The notes under the pieces are model-generated. The model ran no database searches. It saw nothing but the letters and a program-made list of their open reading frames with translations, and was not told the DNA's origin. This document shows positions 9,072-16,253 of a DNA stretch of 64,000 bases, one piece after another (the stretch's first letter is position 1; each line of letters opens with the position of its first letter). The stretch is from IDS-8 sp035304345 (GTDB taxonomy: Bacteria > Pseudomonadota > Gammaproteobacteria > Steroidobacterales > Woeseiaceae). Both the position numbers and the translations under genes were made by a program. The stretch spans positions 1-64,000 of the forward strand of contig DATGQE010000068.1 in assembly GCA_035304345.1 (NCBI GenBank), in the 5' to 3' direction.

Positions 9072-9132
9072 AGGTCGCTCCGGACGCCGCGGATTCCGGA
9101 GCTACGCGGGCGGCACTCCGATATCTATAGCC

Positions 9133-9567
9133 CTACTCCGGCAGCGTGACGCCGCTTCCGCCCATCTCCGCCGGCAGGTCCTTCATCTTCGGCAAGCCGT
9201 CCCGCATCGGGAGCCGCGTCTCCTGGTAGTGCACGTGGATGCCCGGCTCGAACGGGAGATCCGGAATGATCGCGGCATACACGTCCGTTACGCCCATGGT
9301 CGGATGCTCGGTCAGGACGTGGCCTCCGCAGGTCTTGCACCACTTGCGGATGCTGGCCGGCGTCTTCGACCAGGAGCCCAGGTTGCTTTCGCCCTGCGTG
9401 ATCTTCACGGACTCGGGCTTCCAGAGGGTGAAGGCATTGACCGGACCCGCCGACCAGTGACGACAGGACTCGCAGTGGCAGTAGCCCATCCCCACCGGGT
9501 CGCCGGTCACTGTCAACTGAACCTGGCCGCAGAAACAGCGGCCCTCGTGGGTCTTCTCCCCAGCCAT
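9133..9567 (-). CDS. GFA/CENP-V family zinc protein
   Basis: A 144-residue protein of the GFA (glutathione-dependent formaldehyde-activating) family. Zinc-binding cysteines are in CFCGQVQLTVTG, YCHCESCRHWS and CKTCGG, in the family's order. The C-terminal part ETRLPMRDGLPKMKDLPAEM is typical of the bacterial subfamily. The start at 9567 gives MAGEKTHEGRCFCG and is preceded by GAGGTGAGG; a longer frame to 9711 has no such signal. Many members have no demonstrated formaldehyde activity, so the exact reaction is unknown. It converges on the pectate lyase gene with a REP-like element between. Confidence 0.88.
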   Translation of the reverse strand: MAGEKTHEGRCFCGQVQLTVTGDPVGMGYCHCESCRHWSAGPVNAFTLWKPESVKITQGESNLGSWSKTPASIRKWCKTCGGHVLTEHPTMGVTDVYAAIIPDLPFEPGIHVHYQETRLPMRDGLPKMKDLPAEMGGSGVTLPE

Positions 9568-9812
9568 GTCGCACCTCACCTCGAAACAAGAAGAGCGAGC
9601 GGCCCAAGGGCAGCCGTCGCGGGATTGTCCGCTCCGTATTCTGCGTCGAAAACTGCCCGCCGGATAGTGGCTTAGGCGGAGGATGGCGGCCCAGTCGAGA
9701 ATGAGTCTCATTCAGCAAGCGTTTCCGCGGAGGTGCCCGGCCCCGCGGAAGCGGGAAAGGCTTCCGCCGGATGCGTTGCCGGGGCAGAGTGAGAGGGCGG
9801 TGGCCAGTTCCG

Positions 9813-9836
9813 GTCGCACGCGATGCGTGCTCCTGC
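9813..9836. repeat. REP-like palindrome
   Basis: GTCGCACGCGATGCGTGCTC followed by CTGC is the reverse orientation of the copy at 9048. It lies just upstream of the Mut7-C gene and contains an ATG (9823) in frame with it, which makes that ATG a doubtful start. Confidence 0.55.
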
Positions 9837-9852
9837 ACAGGACACCCGGGGC

Positions 9853-10602
9853 GTGAAGGATATCGAGGTTCGGTTCTACGCGGAGCTCAATGATTTCCTG
9901 CCGGCGGAGCGGCGGCAGGTGGCGTTCCGGTATGCGTTCGAGGGCACGCCGGCGGTCAAGGACACGATCGAGGCCATCGGGGTGCCGCACACCGAGGTCG
10001 ACGTCATCCTGGTGGACGGCCGCTCGGTCGATTTCGCGTACCGGCTGCAGGGCGGCGAGCGCGTGGCCGTCTATCCCGTGTTCGAGCGCTTCGACGTGGC
10101 GGAGGTCACGCGGCTGCGTCCCGCGCCGTTGCGCGTCACCCGTTTCATCGCCGACGTGCACCTCGGGGCGCTGGCGCGCCACCTGCGCCTGGTCGGCTTC
10201 GACACGGTATGGGAGCGGGATCTCGCGGACGAGGACATCATCCGGCGCGCGCTCGCCGAGCGGCGCATCGTCCTGACGCGCGACCGCGGCCTGCTCAAGG
10301 ACGGGCGGGTCACCCACGGTTACTGGCTGCGCAACACGGATCCGCGGCAGCAGCTCGGGGAGGTGGTACGTGCGCTCGACCTCGCCGGGCGGTTGCAGCC
10401 GTATACGCGTTGCATGCAATGCAACGGCGAGCTCCGCGACGCCGGGCCGGAGGAGGTTACGGGCGAAGTACCGGCGGGGGTGCTGGAGCGTCACCGCGCG
10501 TTTGCGAAGTGCGACACTTGCGGGCGCGTCTACTGGGCCGGGTCGCACCGGGAGAGGCTCGATGCCATCGTGGCGGCGGCGCGAGCGGCCGGTGAATCCT
10601 GA
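9853..10602 (+). CDS. Mut7-C RNase-domain protein with N-terminal ubiquitin-like domain
   Basis: About 249 residues. The N-terminal ~85 residues (EVRFYAELNDFLP through VFERFD) match the ThiS/MoaD-like ubiquitin fold found fused to Mut7-C. The C-terminal half carries the PIN-like Mut7-C domain, with acidic residues in FIADVHLGALARHLRLVGFD, ERDLADEDI and LTRDRGLL. It ends with a zinc ribbon (CMQCNGEL and CDTCGRVYW). The family is predicted to act on RNA, but its target is unknown. An ATG at 9823 would add ten residues encoded by a REP-like repeat; GTG 9853 gives VKDIEVRFYAELNDFLP, the usual family start. Confidence 0.88.
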   Translation: MKDIEVRFYAELNDFLPAERRQVAFRYAFEGTPAVKDTIEAIGVPHTEVDVILVDGRSVDFAYRLQGGERVAVYPVFERFDVAEVTRLRPAPLRVTRFIADVHLGALARHLRLVGFDTVWERDLADEDIIRRALAERRIVLTRDRGLLKDGRVTHGYWLRNTDPRQQLGEVVRALDLAGRLQPYTRCMQCNGELRDAGPEEVTGEVPAGVLERHRAFAKCDTCGRVYWAGSHRERLDAIVAAARAAGES

Positions 10603-10675
10603 GCAGCGCGTGCTTCGTCCGTAGCACGGCACGAGTCGTTGAAGTCGAGAAGGCCATTACCATTACGATAGTCGA

Positions 10676-10698
10676 TCGCGTGCGGTGCGCGCTCCCGC
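10676..10698. repeat. REP-like palindrome
   Basis: TCGCGTGCGGTGCGCGCTCC followed by CGC is another reverse-oriented copy of the GGAGCGCGC family. It sits in the short gap between the Mut7-C and UxaA-type genes. Confidence 0.55.
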
Positions 10699-10743
10699 AT
10701 AGCGTCCCGGGCGTGGCGGTGACGGGCCCGGTACAATGGCGCC

Positions 10744-12252
10744 ATGCACGCCCCGTACCTGCGCCTGCACGAAGCCGACAACGTGGTTGTCGCCCGCGCC
10801 GACCTGCCGTCCGGCATGCCCCTGCCCGACCTGGATCTCACGCTCCGCGCGCCGATCCCGGCCGGTCACAAGCTCGCCACGGTTGCCATCGCGAAGGGCT
10901 CCCCGGTCCTCAAGTACGGCCAGTTCATCGGCGTCGCCACCGAGGCCATAGCGCCCGGCGACCACGTCCATACCCACAACCTCGGCTTCGCCAGGCCGGG
11001 CACGGGTACGCCGGTGCCCAAACCGGCCTGGACCGGCGAACCCGAGGAACACTTCTTCGAAGGCTTCCGCCGCCCCGACGGTCGCGCCGCCACCCGCAAC
11101 TACGTCGGCGTGATCTCGACCGTGAACTGCTCCGCCACCGTCGTCCGCAAGATCACCGAGCGCTTCGCGGGTGAGGCGATGCGGGCGTGGCCGCACGTCG
11201 ACGGCGTCGTCCCGATCACGCACACGACCGGCTGCGGCATGCCGTCGAAAGGGTTGGGAATCGAGATCCTGCAGCGCACGTTGGGCGGGTTCATCGCACA
11301 CCCGAACTTCGCCGGCGTGCTGGTCGTTGGCCTGGGCTGCGAGGTGAACGACGTGGAGAGCCTGCTCGCATCGCAAGACCTCGAGACCGGCCCGCGCCTG
11401 CGCACGCTCACGATCCAGCAAGCCGGCGGCACGATGAAGACCGTGGAGCAGGCGACCGCGATCGTGCGCGAGCTGCTGGACGACGCCGACGCTGCCCGCC
11501 GCGAGACGATCTCCGCGGCCGAGCTGGTGCTCGGTCTCCAGTGCGGCGGCTCGGACGCCTTCTCCGGCATCACCGCCAATCCGGCGCTCGGCTACGCGGC
11601 GGACCGGCTGGTGCGGGCCGGCGGCACCGTCATCCTCGCGGAGACGCCGGAGATCTACGGGGCGGAGTCGCTGCTCTACGCGCGCGCCGAGACGCCGCAG
11701 GTCCGCGAAGACCTGCAACGCACGATCGAGTGGTGGGAGGAGTACACGGCGCAGCACGGCGCGAGCCTGGACAACAATCCCTCGCCAGGGAACATCGCGG
11801 GCGGCATCACGACGATCCTGGAGAAATCGCTGGGCGCCGTGGCGAAGTCCGGTTCATCGCCGCTGCGCGGCATGTGCCGCTACGGCGAGCGCATCGACCG
11901 CCGCGGCTTCCTGTTCATGGACAGCCCGGGCTACGACCCGTGCTCGGCGACCGGCGAAATCGCGTCCGGCGCCAACATCATCTGCTTCACGACGGGCCGC
12001 GGATCGGTGTACGGCGCGAAACCGGTGCCTAGCCTCAAGCTCGCGACCAACTCCGCCATGGCGTCACGGATGGAGGACGACATCGACCTCGATTGCGGCG
12101 GCGTGCTGGAGAAGGGCGAGCCGCTGGCGGAATGCGGCGACCGGATTTTCGAGCTGATCCTCGAGACGGCGAGCGGGCAGAGGAGCGCGAGCGAGCGAAG
12201 CGGCTTCGGCGACCTCGAGTTCGTTCCGTGGCAGGCCGGCGCCGTGATGTAG
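10744..12252 (+). CDS. uxaA: UxaA family altronate dehydratase
   Basis: A 502-residue protein with the two-part UxaA architecture. Residues ~10-85 form an SAF domain (GHKLATVAIAKGSPVLKYGQ). The rest is the large dehydratase domain with TATRNYVGVISTVNCSA-type sequence (here AATRNYVGVISTVNCSA), THTTGCGMPSKG, GLGCEVND and GLQCGGSDAFSGITANPALG. UxaA makes 2-keto-3-deoxygluconate from altronate, a step of galacturonate breakdown, so it fits the pectin genes upstream, although it is not in their operon. Related galactarate dehydratases share the fold, so the substrate is not certain. No ribosome binding site is seen; a TACAAT box ends six bases before the ATG, suggesting a leaderless message. Confidence 0.85.
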   Translation: MHAPYLRLHEADNVVVARADLPSGMPLPDLDLTLRAPIPAGHKLATVAIAKGSPVLKYGQFIGVATEAIAPGDHVHTHNLGFARPGTGTPVPKPAWTGEPEEHFFEGFRRPDGRAATRNYVGVISTVNCSATVVRKITERFAGEAMRAWPHVDGVVPITHTTGCGMPSKGLGIEILQRTLGGFIAHPNFAGVLVVGLGCEVNDVESLLASQDLETGPRLRTLTIQQAGGTMKTVEQATAIVRELLDDADAARRETISAAELVLGLQCGGSDAFSGITANPALGYAADRLVRAGGTVILAETPEIYGAESLLYARAETPQVREDLQRTIEWWEEYTAQHGASLDNNPSPGNIAGGITTILEKSLGAVAKSGSSPLRGMCRYGERIDRRGFLFMDSPGYDPCSATGEIASGANIICFTTGRGSVYGAKPVPSLKLATNSAMASRMEDDIDLDCGGVLEKGEPLAECGDRIFELILETASGQRSASERSGFGDLEFVPWQAGAVM

Positions 12253-12318
12253 GAGACCGCTGTCGATTTTGCATTCTGCCGTTCGACCAGCTTCAAACTC
12301 AGCCAGGGAGGAGGTTTC

Positions 12319-12741
12319 ATGAAGATCACCGTCGAGACGACCGTCAAGGCAGACCTGCACACCGTGTGGGACGCCTGGAACGACCCGGAGGCCATCAAGC
12401 AATGGAATGCCGCCTCCGACGACTGGCACACGACCAGCAGCTCCGTCGATCTGCGCGAGGGTGGAAAGTTCACGGCACGAATGGAGGCGAAGGACGGCAG
12501 CGCGGGGTTCGATTTCACGGGAACGTACACGCGCGTCGCGCCGCAGGAGCTGATCGAGTACACGATGGACGACGGCCGCGAGGTCAGCGTCCGCTTCAGC
12601 CGCGTCGCGGACGGCGTTCTCGTGCGCGAGACGTTCGACGCCGAGTCGGAAAACGATCCGGAGATGCAGCGCCAGGGCTGGCAGGCCATCCTGGACAACT
12701 TCGCGCGCTACGTGGAGAACAGCGCGGCCGGCGCCGCGTAA
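12319..12741 (+). CDS. AHSA1/SRPBCC family protein
   Basis: A 140-residue protein of the START/SRPBCC superfamily, AHSA1 branch. Diagnostic features are the N-terminal strand ITVETTVKADLHTVWDAWND, then IKQWNAASDDWHT, REGGKFTARMEAKDGSAGFD and the C-terminal helix WQAILDNFARYVE. These small proteins form a hydrophobic ligand-binding cavity. Chromosomal copies are often linked to stress regulation, but ligands are mostly unknown. GGGAGGAGG precedes the ATG. It converges on the thioredoxin-TPR gene, with a GC-rich hairpin between. Confidence 0.88.
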   Translation: MKITVETTVKADLHTVWDAWNDPEAIKQWNAASDDWHTTSSSVDLREGGKFTARMEAKDGSAGFDFTGTYTRVAPQELIEYTMDDGREVSVRFSRVADGVLVRETFDAESENDPEMQRQGWQAILDNFARYVENSAAGAA

Positions 12742-12748
12742 GCCGAAA

Positions 12749-12787
12749 GGCGGCGGGCGGCCGGTGGTAATCCCGCCGGCCGCCGCC
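12749..12787. terminator. GC-rich hairpin between convergent genes
   Basis: The stretch starts GGCGGCGGGCGGCCGG and ends CCGGCCGCCGCC. It can fold into a long stem with a small bulge around a loop near TGGTAATCC. It lies exactly between the converging AHSA1 and CnoX genes, so a bidirectional terminator is likely. There is no T-run, so termination strength is uncertain. Confidence 0.45.
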
Positions 12788-12803
12788 AGGACTCCTTGAT
12801 TGA

Positions 12804-13544
12804 TCAGTGCAGCATGCTGGCGAGCTTGCGCCGGTACTCGCCGACGAGCCCCGGCTCGCCGGCGGCGAGCTCGAACAGCGCGACTAGCTGCTTGCGCGCT
12901 TCGCCTTCGCGCCAGTTCCGGTCGCGCCGCACGATCTCGAGCAGTGCCTCCATGGCGTCGCGGTAACGTCGCTCGGCAGCATGGCGCTTCGCCAGCGCCA
13001 GCCGCGCTTCGTGGTCGTCCGGGTTCGCGGCGAGCTTCGCTTCGAGCTCGTCCGCGCCCGGCGCCTGCGCCGCTTCGCGCGCGAACGCGATCGCTTTCTT
13101 GAGCTCCTGCATGCGGAGCTCGAGCGCGGGCTCCGGGTCGATGGCGGCCAGCTCGCGCTCGGCGTCGTCCAGCCGGCCTTCCGCGCAGGCCGCCTCGGCC
13201 CGCGCGAGCGCCACCTCGGCCTCCGACGGCAGGAGCTGCTCCATGAACGCGCGCACCTGGCCTTCCGGCTGCGCCCCCAGGAACTGCGCCACCGGCCGGC
13301 CGTCCCTGATCGCGACGACGTAGGGGATCGAGCGCACGCCGAAGGCGGCGGCGAGATCCTGGTTTTCGTCCACGTTGATCTTCACGACCTTGATCCGGCC
13401 GGCAAACGCTTCGGCCACGCGCTCGATCACGGGGGTCAGCGTGCGGCAGGGTCCGCACCAGGGTGCCCAGAAATCCACCACCACGGGCAGGTCTTTCGAG
13501 GCGTCCAGCACCTCGCGTTGAAAGGTTTCGGTCGTGACGTCCAT
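12804..13544 (-). CDS. cnoX: Thioredoxin-TPR co-chaperone CnoX (YbbN)
   Basis: A 246-residue protein. Residues 1-~110 are a thioredoxin domain with active site WCGPC (FWAPWCGPCRTLTPVIERVA) and the cis-Pro region VRSIPYVVAIRDGR. The rest is helical TPR-like repeats, including the pattern PDDHEARLALAKRHAAERRY. This is the CnoX/YbbN layout, a chaperedoxin that protects proteins from hypochlorous acid and hands them to chaperonins. E. coli YbbN has lost the CXXC, whereas this protein keeps a full redox motif and may act as an oxidoreductase. The ATG at 13544 is preceded by GCGGGAA; the frame continues upstream but without a start signal. Confidence 0.88.
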   Translation of the reverse strand: MDVTTETFQREVLDASKDLPVVVDFWAPWCGPCRTLTPVIERVAEAFAGRIKVVKINVDENQDLAAAFGVRSIPYVVAIRDGRPVAQFLGAQPEGQVRAFMEQLLPSEAEVALARAEAACAEGRLDDAERELAAIDPEPALELRMQELKKAIAFAREAAQAPGADELEAKLAANPDDHEARLALAKRHAAERRYRDAMEALLEIVRRDRNWREGEARKQLVALFELAAGEPGLVGEYRRKLASMLH

Positions 13545-13784
13545 GGTTCCCGCGATTGTGACGAGGCACGGCGGGCGTTGGCAGGCCGTGCGGGGGGCTC
13601 TGCGTACATTGTAGGGCAGCGCGGGCGGGGCAGGGTAACAATCTCTTGCGGCCGGTCGCACCGAGGCCGGCCGCCGGCGGTACCACGAGCCGCTTCGTCG
13701 GCAGGCCGTCGTCCTCACGCGAAGCGAGCGGCATCGATCACGACCGCAACGCGGTCGCATCTCCTCTCGAATTTCACAAGCGGC

Positions 13785-13813
13785 GTGCGCGCGAGTGCTC
13801 TTCTCGCGCGCAC
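13785..13813. repeat. Perfect 11-bp inverted repeat (hairpin)
   Basis: GTGCGCGCGAG and CTCGCGCGCAC are exact complements separated by TGCTCTT. No T-run follows on either strand. It may be a degenerate REP-like element or an mRNA-stabilising stem. Confidence 0.55.
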
Positions 13814-13959
13814 GTCGACCGCGTGATGCGTCGCTGAACGGATACAGCGCATACTCGCTTGGCGCCCGTCGGAGACATTCTGTTGAATTGTTAAATTTCC
13901 AAAACAAACTGCGCCCTTCATCAAAGCAAAACAATCGTTTAAAAACATTTATTTAAATA

Positions 13960-13988
13960 TTGTTAGCGCGTGAACCCGATAGTAGGCT
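13960..13988 (+). promoter_or_regulatory. Candidate sigma-70 promoter for the amidohydrolase locus
   Basis: TTGTTA (13960-13965), a 17-base spacer and TAGGCT (13983-13988) lie at the edge of the AT-rich block, pointing toward the gene at 14365. The boxes match consensus only partly. A start here would give a leader of about 370 bases. Confidence 0.3.
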
Positions 13989-14364
13989 ACAGGTCATGCG
14001 CGGCTCCACACGGCAATTCCTTTCAGCTTCGCAACTTCACACGCACACGGCGTGCTTTTCGTTGCGACACGGGAAAGAGCAACGCGACCTGGCAGCCATG
14101 ACGATTGCATTCGCATCGCGGCTGTCGAGCAGGACCAAGAGGTCGTGGTGTTCGGGGCTTCGCGGCTGACGCAAGCCGCTTCGAACAGGAACGGCGGCCA
14201 CGCGTCACGTGCCGTCACTCGTCATTTTCCAGTTTCCACTCATCCCGTTCGCGCAAGTCGCGTGACGGGTACCTGCCCGTGGGCCGGCCAGCGCTGGCCC
14301 GCCGGCGCTGATCCGGGGGAAAGCCGGCAAGTTCCACAATGATCGACCACCGGGGGAGGTGCAG

Positions 14365-16137
14365 ATGTACAACCTTGAATGTTTTCGCAAGGCGATGGTC
14401 GTGTCGTCGGCGGCGATGCTGCTGTGGCCGGGACTCGGTGCCGCACGACAACCGGACACGATCTATCACGGCGGAAGCATCGTCACCGTCAACTCCGAGT
14501 TCGAGGTTGCAGAAGCGGTGGCGGTTGCAGGCGGCAGGATCGTGGCCGTCGGCAGCACCGAGGAGGTAAAGGCCCTCGCCACGCCGCAAACGACGCTCGT
14601 CGACCTGAAGGGCGGGGCACTGCTCCCGGGGTTCTACGACAATCACATCCACTTGGGAGGCCCGCTCCAGCCCTGGAAGTGGGCCGGCATGATCGACAAG
14701 GTGCCGGACTGGCTGCAGGGGGTGGACACCGTGCCGGAGCTCAAGGAAGCGATCGCCGGCCAGGCCAGGAAGACACCGAAGGGCGAGTGGATCATCGGGG
14801 AAGTCCCGCGCGAGGACTGGCCGAACAGCGCGCTCCCCACGAGGTGGGATCTCGACGAGGTGTCACCGGATCATCCGGTGGTCATCGCGCGCGGGCCGCA
14901 CACCTACCTCGTGAACTCCCGGACGCTCGAGCTGGCCGGCGTGACGCGGGACACTCGCGTGCCGGGCGGCCAGATCGTGCTCGGCGAGGACGGTGAGCCG
15001 AACGGGAAGATCCTCGAATCGGCCAAGAAGGTCATCCAGGCCGTGATGCCCGGCAGCTCGCACGCGCATGGCAGCGTCGGGGACTCGAAGGAGGCGACGC
15101 TCGCGGACTGGCGCACCTTCCTGGGCCAGCTCGTCGGCCTGGGCGTGACGAGCGTCAACGTCGCCGGCGTGCGTCCCGACGGGCTCGAGCTCGTGGAGAC
15201 GCTGTACGAGCGCTGGGGTGACGAGCTGCCGCGCATGACGGTGCAGCTTCGCGTCAGCCCCGGCTACGACACCCATGACGACGTCGAAGCGGGCGCGCGC
15301 GAATCGATCGGGGAGATCGAAGCGATCGGCGATCCCTCGAAGTTCTTCAAGCATCCGAAGCTGAAGATGGGCGCCGTCAAGATGAGCATCGACGGCGGTC
15401 TCAGCGCGCCCGTCTTCTGGTCGACGGAAGAGTACGAGAACCGGCCCGGCTTCTACGGCGTGCAGCGCATTCCCGACGAGACGTTCTTCACGGTGGCGCG
15501 CCGTGCCCACGAGCTCGGCTGGCAGCTCGGCATTCACACAATGGGCGACGCGGCCGTCATCATGGTCGTCGAGCAGATGAAGAGGATTCTCGACGCGCTG
15601 CCGCGCGAGGATCACCGCCATTACCTCCATCACGTTGCCGTACGGCCGCCGGACGGCACGCTGGTCGACATGGGGAAGTACGGGATCGGTGTCGCGAGCC
15701 AACCGGGATTCCTGCTGTCGCTCGGGTCCTACGCGGATGAGGCGCTCGCGGGAGAACGCGAAGAGACGCAGAACCCGTCGCGCTCGCTGCTGGATCACGG
15801 CATCCGCGTGTCGTACGGCTCCGATGCGGGCCCGTACGGGCCGCTCGCGGTGATCTTCGCCGCGGTGACCCGTACCGGCTGGAACAGCGTGGTTCACGGC
15901 CCGGGGGAGGCCGTGTCGATCCGGGAGGCGATCGCGATGCACACGCTCGAGCCGGCGTGGTTCACCTTCGATGAGAAGGAACGCGGCTCCATCGAGCCGG
16001 GCAAGGTCGCCGATTTCGTCGTGCTCGATCGCGATCCGCTGTCGATCGAGCCGGAACGGATCCCGGAGCTTAAGGTGCAATGCACGATCATCGGCGGCCA
16101 GACCGTCTACGCGGCCGACGGGGCAAGCTGCCGGTGA
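14365..16137 (+). CDS. Exported amidohydrolase (YtcJ/Amidohydro_3 type)
   Basis: A 590-residue metal-dependent hydrolase with an N-terminal signal peptide (ending near GLGAARQ). The metal-binding HxH is in DNHIHLGG (His94, His96). Later motifs GVTSVNVAG, LGIHTMGDAAV and SYGSDAGPYGP carry the remaining His and Asp ligands expected for the family. The C-terminal TIGGQTVYA returns to the composite beta-sandwich. Members act on varied amides, and no substrate can be assigned from sequence. The ATG at 14365 was chosen because GGGGGAGG lies five bases upstream. It opens a cluster with a TonB-dependent receptor, a symporter and a D-aminoacylase-like enzyme, which suggests a role in scavenging N-acyl or modified amino acids. 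Confidence 0.85.
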   Translation: MYNLECFRKAMVVSSAAMLLWPGLGAARQPDTIYHGGSIVTVNSEFEVAEAVAVAGGRIVAVGSTEEVKALATPQTTLVDLKGGALLPGFYDNHIHLGGPLQPWKWAGMIDKVPDWLQGVDTVPELKEAIAGQARKTPKGEWIIGEVPREDWPNSALPTRWDLDEVSPDHPVVIARGPHTYLVNSRTLELAGVTRDTRVPGGQIVLGEDGEPNGKILESAKKVIQAVMPGSSHAHGSVGDSKEATLADWRTFLGQLVGLGVTSVNVAGVRPDGLELVETLYERWGDELPRMTVQLRVSPGYDTHDDVEAGARESIGEIEAIGDPSKFFKHPKLKMGAVKMSIDGGLSAPVFWSTEEYENRPGFYGVQRIPDETFFTVARRAHELGWQLGIHTMGDAAVIMVVEQMKRILDALPREDHRHYLHHVAVRPPDGTLVDMGKYGIGVASQPGFLLSLGSYADEALAGEREETQNPSRSLLDHGIRVSYGSDAGPYGPLAVIFAAVTRTGWNSVVHGPGEAVSIREAIAMHTLEPAWFTFDEKERGSIEPGKVADFVVLDRDPLSIEPERIPELKVQCTIIGGQTVYAADGASCR

Positions 16138-16253
16138 TCGCGATGTTCGTTTGGGCGTTTTTCCACGATTGAAACAACCGGCCGGGAGGACAGGCTGCGG
16201 GGCTTTCCCCCGCGGCCCGGGGCCCGGTCGTACCTCAAAATGGGGGTTGGGAG

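Larger units (their letters stand above)
13545..14364. other. Long intergenic region with hairpins and an AT-rich block
   Basis: About 820 bases separate the divergent CnoX and amidohydrolase genes. A short hairpin CGACCGC-AAC-GCGGTCG lies at 13741-13757. It is followed by the long perfect hairpin at 13785-13813. From about 13866 to 13970 the sequence turns strongly AT-rich, unlike the rest of the window. Candidate promoter boxes follow at 13960-13988. The remaining ~370 bases to the ATG at 14365 contain short frames on both strands, none with a plausible protein. Confidence 0.5.

Noticed and set aside
13960..14218. Short frames on both strands before the amidohydrolase gene
   Set aside because: No ribosome binding site and no plausible protein character; the region reads as leader and promoter DNA.
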